Source: JBEIVB01 sp040374085 (GTDB taxonomy: Bacteria; Bacteroidota; Bacteroidia; UBA4408). From it: DNA of 64,000 nucleotides. The DNA is taken from positions 42,330 through 106,329 of the forward strand of contig JBEIVB010000001.1 in NCBI GenBank assembly GCA_040374085.1, in the 5' to 3' direction. The notes beneath the pieces are model-generated. The model did not search any database. It had not been told where the DNA came from and saw only the letters and a program-made list of their open reading frames with translations. Made by a program: the position numbers and the translations under genes. Of the stretch, positions 44,253-52,401 are shown piece by piece (the first letter of the stretch is position 1; the number at the start of each line of letters is the position of its first letter).

Positions 44253-47180
44253 TTAGGCAAAACGAGGATCGGCTTTCCAGGGCAGCTTGGCCATGCGGGT
44301 TACCTCTAAGGAAGGGAATCCAAACTCTTCCACCACCTTTCCTTTAATCAGATAAACGCCTCTTCCGCTAAATGGGTTTTGCTTTAGGCTTGGAGGAAAA
44401 TGAACGGTGTCGAAAAACTGCCCATCCACATCGAGAAAAGTACCAAAGCGCATGAGCTCTCCCCTAACCGTTCGCACCCCTTTGGTGGTTACCAGGTTCC
44501 CTACCATACGCACTTCTCTGCCAATGTGTTGAGCCAGTTCGGTGGCTTTGCATGACCCTCGGAATGCGGTGTGCAACAAATCGAACTCCGACAAGGTCAG
44601 CGGAAACCCTATCAATTCCAGCTCGTCGTAGGCATCCTCAACAGATGTGTGGTCTAAGTTGGGTAATGCATACTCACGCAAAGGGGCCTGAAACATCATG
44701 GGCTGAGGCTCCTGAGGCTTGGTGCCCAAGCGCAGATGAAGGGCCCACATGAGCTCTTTCTTACTCATCCTTGTAAACCTCAGCGCTCCTACCCGAACCA
44801 GCAATATCGCTTGTTCAAGATGCATAGGCACCCGTTGCAGTAAGTCATTTAAATCAACAAATGCCCCATCCTGTCCACGATTCTGAAGTATGCGTTCAAC
44901 GAGTTTAAACTCGAGTCCAGCAACATGAATAAAACCCATCCAAACCTTGGTTCCGGAGAGAGAAGTAAGCCAATTGCTGTGGTTCAGGCAGGGAAGCAAC
45001 AACTCCCCTCCGGCACGCTTTGTTTCCTGAAGGTAAACCCAAGAAGAATAAAATCCGCCAAAATTGTTTACCACAGCCACCATAAACTCAAGTGGATAAT
45101 AGGCTTTCAGAAATAAGCTTTGAAAACTCTCAACCGCATAGCTTGCCGAGTGGGCTTTGGAAAAACTGTATCCGGCAAACGACTCGATTTGTCGCCAAAC
45201 CTCTGCGGCTACCTCATCGGGATACCCGCGCTGTCGGCAGTTGTCGAAAAACCGGTCAACAATCCGTTTAAACTCATCCTTAGATCGATGCTTTCCGCTC
45301 ATGGCTCTGCGCAGAATGTCTGCATCGGCCAGATCAAGTCCGGCAAAATGGTGGCATACTTTTAAAACATCCTCCTGATACACCATTACTCCATACGTTT
45401 CGGCCAACAATTCCCCCAATATGGGATGCACAGGCACCACCCTTTCCGGATGATGAAACCGTTCAATGTAAGCTTTCATCATACCCGAACGCGCCACCCC
45501 GGGCCTTATGATGCTGCTGGCAGCAACAAGAGTGAGGTAATCGCTGCACCTAAGCTTCTTCAACAATCCGCGCATGGCAGGACTCTCTATGTAAAAGCAA
45601 CCTATGGTGTTGCCCGATGCCAGTTGCGCTTTTACGCGTTCGTCTTGTTTAAATTGTGCCACCTGATGCACGTCGATAGCAATACCTTTGTTTTGCAAAA
45701 CAAGGGCAGCAGCGTCTTGAATGTGACCAATGCCGCGCTGACTCAGAATATCAAACTTCTCGAAACCGATGGATTCGGCCAAATACATATCCCATTGAAC
45801 CGTAGCAAAACCCTTCGGCGGCATATCCAATGCGCTGTAGGCGAAAATGGGGGCATCTGAAATAAGCACACCGCCCGCATGAATGGAGCGGTGGTTGGGA
45901 AAGTCGGCCATAAGATTTCCCATGCTTAGAATCTTATTTCCTATTTCTCCTGCCTCAGGCAGACGCTCGGGATGATCCGCAAAGCGGTCCAAATCCTCTT
46001 TCGGCAAACCGTACACTTTACCCAATTCCCTCACCCATGAAGCCTCACGAAAAGTGGATACCGTTCCAAGCAGGGCAGTATGCCTGCGTCCGTGGCGCTC
46101 AAAGATGTAGGCAAACACCTCGTCACGGTCTTTCCAGGAAAAATCGAGATCGAAATCCGGCGGTGAGCTGCGCTTGGGGTTGAGGAAGCGCTCAAAGTAC
46201 AAGTCAAGCTCGATGGGGTCCACATCGGTTATGCCTAGGCAATACGAACTTATGGTATTGGCACCCGATCCTCTTCCAACGTGATAAAACCCCTTGGAGC
46301 GGGCAAACTGAACAATGTCCCAAGCAATGAGGAAGTAGGAAACAAATCCAAGTCGCTCAATTACCTCCAGTTCGTGCTGCAGGCGTCTTATGGGTTCTCC
46401 GTCCGTTTTGGAATAGCGTTTTACAAGCCCCGCCAAACACAAATCATGCAGGAGTTGACGGTCTTCCGCTGAGGACTGAGTAAATACCTTTTTCGTTTTT
46501 CCGCTTTTCAGATCGGCTTCGTAATGCGCCGGTTCCAAAATCCTAATCCATTGCTCCACCAGCCAAGGCGACTCCTGATATTGCTTTTCCCATTCGATTT
46601 TGGGCAAAAGCAATTCCCGCATTCCCGGCGTCATTTCGGGCGACAGTTGAGTAAGCAGGGCATTCTCATCGATGGCCCGAAGGTGGCGGTGCAAATCGGC
46701 CTCAAGAGGATTTGCTACCGTAGCAAAATTGGAAGCCAAACACAGGTGATGCAGGTGAGGAAAACGATTTAGACGGATCAAATCACGCGGTTCAACCAAC
46801 AAACGAGCCTGAGGCAGCACTGCATTTGGCGCTTCCCATAGAAAGCGGGCGGGCTGAAGCACCAACAATTCAGGATGGAGCGGAGGAGGCGCAGGCAAAG
46901 ACTTCCAACCCAATCGTCGTTCGGTAAACCACTCATGCAATACCAGCAAACCGGCGTTGGACAGGGCAACAAAGGTTAAATGTTGCTCGGGCCAATCGAG
47001 TCCGGGCAATACTTTTACTCCCTGCTCCTTGCCTGCGCGTAAGACATCAAAAAATGCGCTCGTGTTGAGGCAGTCCGTTAGGGCAAGGGTTTCATACCCC
47101 TGTTCTTGGGCTTTGGCAACCAAGGACTCCGGACTCCAAACTCCGTATCGAAGGCTGAAGTGTGTTCTACCCAGAAGCAT
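44253..47180 (-). CDS. DNA polymerase III alpha-type subunit, second-copy (ImuC/DnaE2-like)
   Basis: A 975-aa C-family polymerase, shorter than replicative DnaE. The catalytic aspartates are present: PDFDLDF (Asp pair near 342-344) and KFDIL (near 490). YHVGRGSGANTISSYCLGI and VYQEDVLKV are typical palm/finger motifs. The C-terminal OB fold (about 880-975) is present; the tau-binding tail of replicative DnaE is not evident. The N-terminal PHP domain reads RTHFSLRYG instead of the H-x-H-S-x-Y-S metal site, so PHP exonuclease activity is probably lost. It resembles the second DnaE of Bacteroidota linked to error-prone synthesis. No dinB/imuB is adjacent. Confidence 0.85.
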   Translation of the reverse strand: MLLGRTHFSLRYGVWSPESLVAKAQEQGYETLALTDCLNTSAFFDVLRAGKEQGVKVLPGLDWPEQHLTFVALSNAGLLVLHEWFTERRLGWKSLPAPPPLHPELLVLQPARFLWEAPNAVLPQARLLVEPRDLIRLNRFPHLHHLCLASNFATVANPLEADLHRHLRAIDENALLTQLSPEMTPGMRELLLPKIEWEKQYQESPWLVEQWIRILEPAHYEADLKSGKTKKVFTQSSAEDRQLLHDLCLAGLVKRYSKTDGEPIRRLQHELEVIERLGFVSYFLIAWDIVQFARSKGFYHVGRGSGANTISSYCLGITDVDPIELDLYFERFLNPKRSSPPDFDLDFSWKDRDEVFAYIFERHGRRHTALLGTVSTFREASWVRELGKVYGLPKEDLDRFADHPERLPEAGEIGNKILSMGNLMADFPNHRSIHAGGVLISDAPIFAYSALDMPPKGFATVQWDMYLAESIGFEKFDILSQRGIGHIQDAAALVLQNKGIAIDVHQVAQFKQDERVKAQLASGNTIGCFYIESPAMRGLLKKLRCSDYLTLVAASSIIRPGVARSGMMKAYIERFHHPERVVPVHPILGELLAETYGVMVYQEDVLKVCHHFAGLDLADADILRRAMSGKHRSKDEFKRIVDRFFDNCRQRGYPDEVAAEVWRQIESFAGYSFSKAHSASYAVESFQSLFLKAYYPLEFMVAVVNNFGGFYSSWVYLQETKRAGGELLLPCLNHSNWLTSLSGTKVWMGFIHVAGLEFKLVERILQNRGQDGAFVDLNDLLQRVPMHLEQAILLVRVGALRFTRMSKKELMWALHLRLGTKPQEPQPMMFQAPLREYALPNLDHTSVEDAYDELELIGFPLTLSEFDLLHTAFRGSCKATELAQHIGREVRMVGNLVTTKGVRTVRGELMRFGTFLDVDGQFFDTVHFPPSLKQNPFSGRGVYLIKGKVVEEFGFPSLEVTRMAKLPWKADPRFA

Positions 47181-47184
47181 GGCC

Positions 47185-47811
47185 TTAAGCCAACAGAAAA
47201 CGCTGGCCGAGGTACCGGCTTAAGCGACGCATGCTTAGGTTACCCGGGAGTGTTTCAGTGCTCGATTGAAGCTGAATGCAGAAAGTTGTGCGGGCTTCAG
47301 GCAGGTGATGGTCTATGCCGGAGAGATGAGGATGCTCGTGCACGTGGTTCAACTCTTTATTTCGCCCCATCTCGGAACAAATAACCCATTCTACTGAGGA
47401 GTCGCCTCCCACAATATGCTCATGCAGATGGGTAAAAGCCACCCTTAATCTCTGCATGTAAAGAGCTCCGCTGAAATGGGCACAGTCGAAACCATCCCAA
47501 ACATAAGCTCCGATTGCCTGGCTCCCAATTTGGTGAACCTCCTGAAACGGCAGATTTTGGAAGTAGGCCATGCCGGTTTGGTGAGAAATCTCGGGATCGT
47601 CAAAGGACACCAACTTCACAGCGGCTTGCTTCAAAGCACCATCTGGAATTTGACGCAGTGTTGCTTCTACATCGCAAGGTCTGATTCCGCCCCTAAGCAA
47701 TACAAATTGAATGTTGGAGGCCTTTGGCTTTCCCAATGAAAACTTGGGCAACCATAACAAACTGCCGCCAAGAGCGGCTTGGCGGAGGAACTTTCTGCGA
47801 GGTGATTTCAT
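47185..47811 (-). CDS. Tat-signal exported protein, unrecognised family
   Basis: A 208-aa protein with a twin-arginine signal (SPRRKFLRQAALGG, Arg pair at 5-6) and a hydrophobic stretch ending near LGKPKAS. The mature part has HLHEHIVGGDSSVEWVICSE followed by MGRN and GIDHHLPEAR, which faintly resembles the C-terminal end of DUF1501/alkaline-phosphatase-like proteins (weak inference). The length is short for that family. It lies 4 bp upstream of the dnaE-like gene on the same strand, so both may share a promoter. Confidence 0.6.
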   Translation of the reverse strand: MKSPRRKFLRQAALGGSLLWLPKFSLGKPKASNIQFVLLRGGIRPCDVEATLRQIPDGALKQAAVKLVSFDDPEISHQTGMAYFQNLPFQEVHQIGSQAIGAYVWDGFDCAHFSGALYMQRLRVAFTHLHEHIVGGDSSVEWVICSEMGRNKELNHVHEHPHLSGIDHHLPEARTTFCIQLQSSTETLPGNLSMRRLSRYLGQRFLLA

Positions 47812-47915
47812 GGCAACGAATGGAAAACGATTCCCTTTTTCGCCCTAAAGGTCTTAAAGGATTTGGTTCAACGTTCAGGCATTCAAGGCTGGATTCGTTT
47901 AGGAATGTTAAGCAA

Positions 47916-47946
47916 TTGTGAATAACCGAAAGAACACTTACATTTG
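47916..47946 (+). promoter_or_regulatory. Consensus promoter of hpf
   Basis: -33 TTG (47916-47918), 20-bp spacer, -7 TACATTTG (47939-47946). The ATG at 47977 follows 30 bp later; this supports the start MKVNIQ. Confidence 0.75.
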
Positions 47947-47976
47947 GATGTCATTATTCACCTAATTCCATTTCGT

Positions 47977-48276
47977 ATGAAGGTCAACATTCAGTCTGTT
48001 CATTTCGATGCAGACAAAAAGCTCATTGGGTTCATTGAAGACAAGGTCGGTAAACTGAACCATTTCCATGACAGCATCATTCAAAGCGAGGTTATTCTGA
48101 GGCTAGACAAGGCCAGCAGCGCCGACAACAAAATCGCTGAGATCAAGCTCCACGTTCCGGGAACGGACCTTTTTGCCAAGAAACAATGCAAGTCTTTCGA
48201 GGAAGCCATAGATACCTCGGTAGATGCCCTCAAGAAACAACTGGTTAGAACCAAGGAAAAAGTAAAAAGTACATAA
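47977..48276 (+). CDS. hpf: Ribosome hibernation promoting factor (short HPF/YfiA)
   Basis: A 99-aa cytoplasmic protein of the short HPF class that binds the 30S decoding region and stabilises inactive 70S/100S ribosomes. It has MKVNIQSVHFDADKKLIGFI, and C-terminal KKQCKSFEEAIDTSVDALKKQL. The ATG at 47977 is chosen since the promoter at 47916-47946 would overlap the longer ORF. It is followed by a strong terminator, then by the tRNA-tuf operon. Confidence 0.92.
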   Translation: MKVNIQSVHFDADKKLIGFIEDKVGKLNHFHDSIIQSEVILRLDKASSADNKIAEIKLHVPGTDLFAKKQCKSFEEAIDTSVDALKKQLVRTKEKVKST

Positions 48277-48296
48277 ATCTTAACTAATTGAAAATC

Positions 48297-48325
48297 AAGC
48301 CGATTCTCCTGAATCGGCTTTTTTT
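48297..48325 (+). terminator. Terminator of hpf
   Basis: A ten-bp perfect stem (48297-48306 with 48311-48320, AAGCCGATTC/GAATCGGCTT), TCCT loop, then T7. Confidence 0.9.
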
Positions 48326-48359
48326 ATGAGGCTGCATGAAAAAAAAGCCTTATGTGGGT

Positions 48360-48389
48360 TTGGTAGAATGGAAATGATGCCTACATTTG
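48360..48389 (+). promoter_or_regulatory. Consensus promoter of the tRNA-tuf-rpoBC superoperon
   Basis: -33 TTTG ending at 48362, 19-bp spacer, -7 TACATTTG (48382-48389). It lies 37 bp before tRNA-Thr. It is the best promoter match in the window, fitting the most highly expressed operon. Confidence 0.75.
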
Positions 48390-48426
48390 CAGTCCGTTTG
48401 AAAAAACGGGTCGTTTTTTGACATAA

Positions 48427-48500
48427 GCCGATGTAGCTCAGTTGGCCAGAGCAGCTGATTTGTAATCAGCTGGTCGGGGGTTCGAATCCCTCCATCGGCT
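48427..48500 (+). tRNA. tRNA-Thr (anticodon TGT)
   Basis: A 74-nt cloverleaf: acceptor GCCGATG/CATCGGC, anticodon stem GCTGA/TCAGC with loop TTTGTAA giving TGT, and T-arm GGGGTTCGAATCCC-like. No encoded CCA. Confidence 0.95.
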
Positions 48501-48518
48501 CGCAATCAAAAGAAAGGA

Positions 48519-48601
48519 GGGGAGATTCCAGAGTGGCCAAATGGAACAGACTGTAAATCTGTCGTCTTATGACTTCGAAGGTTCGAATCCTTCTCTCCCC
48601 A
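48519..48601 (+). tRNA. tRNA-Tyr (anticodon GTA)
   Basis: An 83-nt tRNA with a long variable arm: acceptor GGGGAGA/TCTCCCC, anticodon stem ACAGA/TCTGT with loop CTGTAAA giving GTA. No encoded CCA. Confidence 0.95.
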
Positions 48602-48677
48602 CACGGTTCTTTGTACCGGCTAGTACAGAGAACAAAACCGAATGGAGCTAACCAAACCATTCGGAGGATTATTATAA

Positions 48678-48750
48678 GCGGAAGTAGCTCATTTGGTAGA
48701 GCGTCAGCCTTCCAAGCTGAGGGTGGCCGGTTCGAGCCCGGTCTTCCGCT
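48678..48750 (+). tRNA. tRNA-Gly (anticodon TCC)
   Basis: A 73-nt cloverleaf: acceptor GCGGAAG/CTTCCGC, anticodon stem TCAGC/GCTGA with loop CTTCCAA giving TCC. No encoded CCA. Confidence 0.95.
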
Positions 48751-48759
48751 CCATTTTTA

Positions 48760-48831
<72 letters not shown>

Positions 48832-48899
48832 CCGGGCAGAGTCGTTGAATCCACAGCCTGAGCTTAAACGGCAACCTCATCAACCGGTAACGGGAGATG

Positions 48900-48944
48900 A
48901 AAAAAAGTCCAACCTCACGGAAAGTCTCCAAAACGGGGACTTTT
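48900..48944 (+). promoter_or_regulatory. Possible alternative hairpins in the tuf leader
   Basis: The segment 48935-48944 (GGGGACTTTT) can pair either with 48921-48929 (AAAGTCTCC, 9 bp with one G-U) or with 48903-48910 (AAAAGTCC, 8 bp). The two are mutually exclusive. The T-run is short, so this is not a classic terminator. Confidence 0.35.
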
Positions 48945-49025
48945 GGTGCATAGGCAAAGAATACCAGAAGTAAAAAAGTAAAACACAGAACACACAAACA
49001 CAAAAACCCAATTCATCTTTTCAAC

Positions 49026-50213
49026 ATGGCAAAAGAAAAATTCGACCGTTCCAAACCCCACGTAAACATTGGAACAATCGGTCACGTTGACCACGGTAAA
49101 ACTACCTTAACTGCAGCCATCACAACAGTATTGGCCGGTTTAGGACTTTCTGAGGTGCGTGATTTCGCATCGATCGACAACGCTCCGGAAGAAAAAGAGC
49201 GTGGTATCACGATCAACACTTCTCACGTTGAGTACCAAACCAAAAACCGTCACTACGCGCACGTTGACTGTCCAGGACACGCTGACTACGTTAAGAACAT
49301 GGTTACGGGTGCGGCTCAGATGGACGGTGCTATTCTGGTGGTTGCTGCTACCGATGGTCCAATGCCACAAACCCGCGAACACATTCTTTTGGCTCGCCAG
49401 GTAGGTGTTCCAAAAATCGTTGTATTCATGAACAAAGTGGACATGGTTGACGATGCGGAATTGTTGGATCTTGTTGAAATGGAAATCCGCGAATTGCTTT
49501 CCTTCTACAAGTTCGACGGAGACAACACTCCAATCATCCGCGGTTCTGCGCTGGGTGGTTTGAACAACGATGCAAACTGGGTTCCAAAAATCGTTGAATT
49601 GATGGATGCTGTTGACAGCTACATTCCAATTCCTCCACGTGAAGTTGATAAGCCATTCCTTATGCCAGTTGAAGACGTGTTCTCCATCACGGGACGTGGA
49701 ACTGTAGCTACCGGCCGTATCGAAACTGGTGTTATCAACTCCGGCGACGAAGTTGAGATCATGGGTATGCAGGACGAAAAGATGAAGTCTGTTGTAACCG
49801 GTGTTGAAATGTTCCGCAAGTTGTTGGATCGTGGCGAAGCTGGTGACAACGTTGGTCTGCTTTTGCGTGGTGTTGACAAGAAAGACATCCGTCGTGGAAT
49901 GGTTATCGCCAAGCCAGGCAGCATCACTCCTCACAAATCCTTCAAGGCTGAAGTTTATGTATTGAAGAAAGAAGAAGGTGGTCGTCACACTCCTTTCCAC
50001 AACAAATACCGTCCTCAGTTTTACCTGCGCACAACTGACGTTACCGGAGAGATTACCCTTCCAGAAGGTCGCGACATGGTAATGCCGGGTGACAACCTTA
50101 CCATTACCGTTGATTTGATCATGCCGGTAGCCATGGACAAGGGTCTTCGTTTTGCGATCCGTGAGGGTGGCCGTACCGTAGGCGCTGGACAGGTAACGGA
50201 GATCATTAAGTAA
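49026..50213 (+). CDS. tuf: Elongation factor Tu
   Basis: A 395-aa GTPase that brings aminoacyl-tRNA to the ribosome. G1 is GHVDHGKT (19-26), G3 is DCPGH, and G4 is NKVD; domains 2 and 3 are complete. It lies between tRNA-Thr(GGT) and tRNA-Trp, the normal Bacteroidota order. Codon use is strongly biased, as expected for very high expression. The single tuf in the window is not followed by fusA. Confidence 0.98.
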   Translation: MAKEKFDRSKPHVNIGTIGHVDHGKTTLTAAITTVLAGLGLSEVRDFASIDNAPEEKERGITINTSHVEYQTKNRHYAHVDCPGHADYVKNMVTGAAQMDGAILVVAATDGPMPQTREHILLARQVGVPKIVVFMNKVDMVDDAELLDLVEMEIRELLSFYKFDGDNTPIIRGSALGGLNNDANWVPKIVELMDAVDSYIPIPPREVDKPFLMPVEDVFSITGRGTVATGRIETGVINSGDEVEIMGMQDEKMKSVVTGVEMFRKLLDRGEAGDNVGLLLRGVDKKDIRRGMVIAKPGSITPHKSFKAEVYVLKKEEGGRHTPFHNKYRPQFYLRTTDVTGEITLPEGRDMVMPGDNLTITVDLIMPVAMDKGLRFAIREGGRTVGAGQVTEIIK

Positions 50214-50237
50214 ATCAACCGAATCAACTGTTAAGTG

Positions 50238-50270
50238 AAGGAGTCTCCCTTTTCGGGGGACTCCTTTCTT
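50238..50270 (+). terminator. Partial terminator after tuf
   Basis: A 12-bp stem (50238-50249 with 50255-50266, one G-U) with a 5-nt loop and a weak T-run (CTTT CTT context). It may reduce readthrough from tuf into the secE-rpoBC genes. Confidence 0.7.
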
Positions 50271-50292
50271 GCCAAAATAACGAGTGAAGCAA

Positions 50293-50363
50293 ACGGGTGT
50301 AGTTCAAGGGTAGAATAGCGGTCTCCAAAACCGTTGATGGGAGTTCGAATCTCTCCACCCGTG
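50293..50363 (+). tRNA. tRNA-Trp (anticodon CCA)
   Basis: A 71-nt cloverleaf: acceptor ACGGGTG/CACCCGT, anticodon stem GCGGT/ACCGT with loop CTCCAAA giving CCA. It lies between tuf and secE. Confidence 0.95.
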
Positions 50364-50396
50364 CACAACAACAAAAAATCAATAAGCAGGCGCGTC

Positions 50397-50594
50397 ATGA
50401 TTGAAAGGATAAGGACATACTTCCAGGAAACCCGCACAGAGCTTTTCGAAAAAGTTTCATGGCCAACTTGGCCTGAATTGCAAAGCAGTGCTGTTATTGT
50501 TATGGTGGCCAGCCTCATCATTGCATTGATGATTTTGGCTATGGACAGCTCGTTCCGCTTTGTTATGGAAAACGTTTACAACCTGGCCAGATAA
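50397..50594 (+). CDS. secE: Preprotein translocase subunit SecE
   Basis: A 65-aa single-span SecE. The amphipathic segment FEKVSWPTWPELQSS is followed by one membrane helix (about 32-55). The start MIERIRTYFQ at 50397 fits the family; the longer ORF would begin within tRNA-Trp. It stabilises SecY in the SecYEG channel. 10 bp before nusG. Confidence 0.93.
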   Translation: MIERIRTYFQETRTELFEKVSWPTWPELQSSAVIVMVASLIIALMILAMDSSFRFVMENVYNLAR

Positions 50595-50604
50595 TTGGGT
50601 ATCC

Positions 50605-51150
50605 ATGAGCGAGCAGGTAAAAAAGTGGTATGTAGTCCGGGCCATCAGTGGCAAGGAGAAGAAGGTAAAGCAGTACATTGAGGTGGAGGTTTCTCGTGTT
50701 GGTATGAGCGATTTGGTATCTCAGGTACTTATTCCAACGGAGAAGATTTACCAAATTCGGAACGGAAAGAAGATCAGCAAGGAGCGAAGCTTTTTTCCCG
50801 GATACATTTTGCTGGAAGCCGCTTTAGTTGGCGAATTGGTTCACACAATCAAAAATATCAACGGTGTAATTGGGTTTTTGGGCGACAAAAGCGGAGAACC
50901 CATTCCACTCCGCATGCAAGAGGTTAACCGCATTTTAGGAAAGGTTGACCAGCTTGCAGAGCAAGACGAAGAATTAAACAACCCGTATGTAGTGGGTGAA
51001 AACGTGAAGGTTATAGACGGACCTTTCAATAGCTTCAGTGGCGTAATAGAGGACATCAATGAAGAGAAGAAGAAATTGAAGGTTATGGTTAAGATCTTCG
51101 GTCGCAAGACGCCGTTGGAACTTGGATACATGCAGGTAGAAAAAGAATAA
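50605..51150 (+). CDS. nusG: Transcription termination/antitermination factor NusG
   Basis: A 181-aa protein. The NGN domain (about 5-115) has KWYVVRAISGKEKKVKQYIE and RSFFPGYILLEA. The C-terminal KOW domain (about 125-181) has GENVKVIDGPFNSFSGVIED. It binds the RNA polymerase clamp and Rho or S10. The start at 50605 (MSEQVKKW) fits; the longer ORF overlaps secE. Confidence 0.96.
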   Translation: MSEQVKKWYVVRAISGKEKKVKQYIEVEVSRVGMSDLVSQVLIPTEKIYQIRNGKKISKERSFFPGYILLEAALVGELVHTIKNINGVIGFLGDKSGEPIPLRMQEVNRILGKVDQLAEQDEELNNPYVVGENVKVIDGPFNSFSGVIEDINEEKKKLKVMVKIFGRKTPLELGYMQVEKE

Positions 51151-51156
51151 CACGGA

Positions 51157-51190
51157 GTTTGTGATGCGAGGCTTCCACCGCTGATCAAAC
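51157..51190 (+). promoter_or_regulatory. Candidate L1-type autoregulatory hairpin before rplK
   Basis: GTTTG (51157-51161) pairs with CAAAC (51186-51190), enclosing a symmetrical TGAT/TGAT internal loop, then GCG/CGC and GG/CC pairs capped by CTT. It lies 27 bp before rplK, where L1 represses the L11-L1 genes in other bacteria. The L1 assignment is inference. Confidence 0.35.
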
Positions 51191-51216
51191 AAAGGGTTAG
51201 TAAATCAACACAACAA

Positions 51217-51660
51217 ATGGCAAAGGAAATCACAGGATTTGTAAAACTGCAGGTAAAGGGAGGCGCAGCCAACCCTTCGCCGCCGATTGGTCCTGCTCTT
51301 GGTTCCAAGGGTGTGAACATCATGGAGTTCTGCAAGCAGTTCAATGCACGGACTCAGGACCAACCTGGTAAGGTGTTGCCGGTGATCATCACCGTTTACT
51401 CCGACAAGTCGTTCGAATTTATCATCAAGAAGCCACCGGTAGCGATTTCGTTGCTGGATGCGGCCAAAATCAAGTCGGGTTCGGCTGAGTCGAACCGTAA
51501 GAAGTCTGGCTCTGTTTCTTGGGATCAAGTTCGTGCGATTGCAGAGGAGAAAATGCCCGACATGAATTGCTTTACGGTAGAGTCGGCTATGAGTATGGTA
51601 GCCGGAACTGCGCGCAGCATGGGATTGTCGATAACCGGTGAGTCGCCGTTGAAAAATTAA
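51217..51660 (+). CDS. rplK: 50S ribosomal protein L11
   Basis: A 147-aa L11. The Pro-rich N-terminal domain (GGAANPSPPIGPALGSKGVN) binds translation factors, and the C-terminal domain binds 23S rRNA at the GTPase-associated centre (KSGSAESNRKKSGSVSWDQV). Normal length. 17 bp before rplA. Confidence 0.98.
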   Translation: MAKEITGFVKLQVKGGAANPSPPIGPALGSKGVNIMEFCKQFNARTQDQPGKVLPVIITVYSDKSFEFIIKKPPVAISLLDAAKIKSGSAESNRKKSGSVSWDQVRAIAEEKMPDMNCFTVESAMSMVAGTARSMGLSITGESPLKN

Positions 51661-51677
51661 CGTAACACTCAGGAAAC

Positions 51678-52373
51678 ATGGCAACTGTCAGTAAGAAACG
51701 CAAAGAGGCTCTTTCCAAAATAGATTTGGAAAAAGCATACACCTTAGACGAGGCCTCGAAAATGGTGAAGGACATTACCACCACCAAGTTCGATGCCTCT
51801 GTTGACATGGCGGTTCGTTTGGGGGTAGATCCCCGCAAAGCGAACCAAATGGTACGCGGCATTGTAACCCTCCCCCACGGCACCGGGAAATCGGTTCGTG
51901 TGTTGGTGTTGTGCACTCCGGACAAAGAAGCAGAGGCTAAAGCAGCTGGTGCTGATTTTGTTGGAATGGACGAATACATCGACAAAATTAAGGGTGGTTG
52001 GACAGACGTAGACGTCATCATAACTTTACCCAGTGTAATGGGCAAGGTGGGTGCGTTGGGAAAAATTCTCGGTCCACGTGGTTTAATGCCAAATCCAAAA
52101 ACCGGAACCGTAACCATGGAAGTGGGCAAAGCGGTAACCGAGGTGAAAGCCGGAAAAATCGACTTTAAAGTTGATAAGGCTGGAATCGTGCACACGTCCA
52201 TTGGAAAAGTATCCTTTGATGGAAAGAAGATCGCAGAAAACGCTCAGGAATTGTTGTCCACCATTATGAAACTGAAGCCTTCTGCGGCCAAAGGAGCATA
52301 CGTGCGGAGCATTTTTTTGAGCAGCACTATGAGTCCGGGTATTAAAATTGATCCGAAATCGGCTGGCATCTGA
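51678..52373 (+). CDS. rplA: 50S ribosomal protein L1
   Basis: A 231-aa L1 with the two-domain fold of the L1 stalk. GILGPRGLMPNPKTGT-like motif (KILGPRGLMPNPKTGTV) and FDASVDMAVRLGVDPRKANQ are clear. It is also a translational repressor of rplK-rplA in many bacteria. A 28-bp gap follows before rplJ, too short for the L10 leader RNA found in E. coli and Bacillus. Confidence 0.98.
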   Translation: MATVSKKRKEALSKIDLEKAYTLDEASKMVKDITTTKFDASVDMAVRLGVDPRKANQMVRGIVTLPHGTGKSVRVLVLCTPDKEAEAKAAGADFVGMDEYIDKIKGGWTDVDVIITLPSVMGKVGALGKILGPRGLMPNPKTGTVTMEVGKAVTEVKAGKIDFKVDKAGIVHTSIGKVSFDGKKIAENAQELLSTIMKLKPSAAKGAYVRSIFLSSTMSPGIKIDPKSAGI

Positions 52374-52401
52374 TTTCATTCACGCCAAATCATTAATTGA
52401 C

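Noticed and set aside
49140..50000. 286-aa minus-strand ORF opposite tuf
   Set aside because: Lies fully inside tuf on the other strand; biased codon use of tuf removes stops there. No domain seen.
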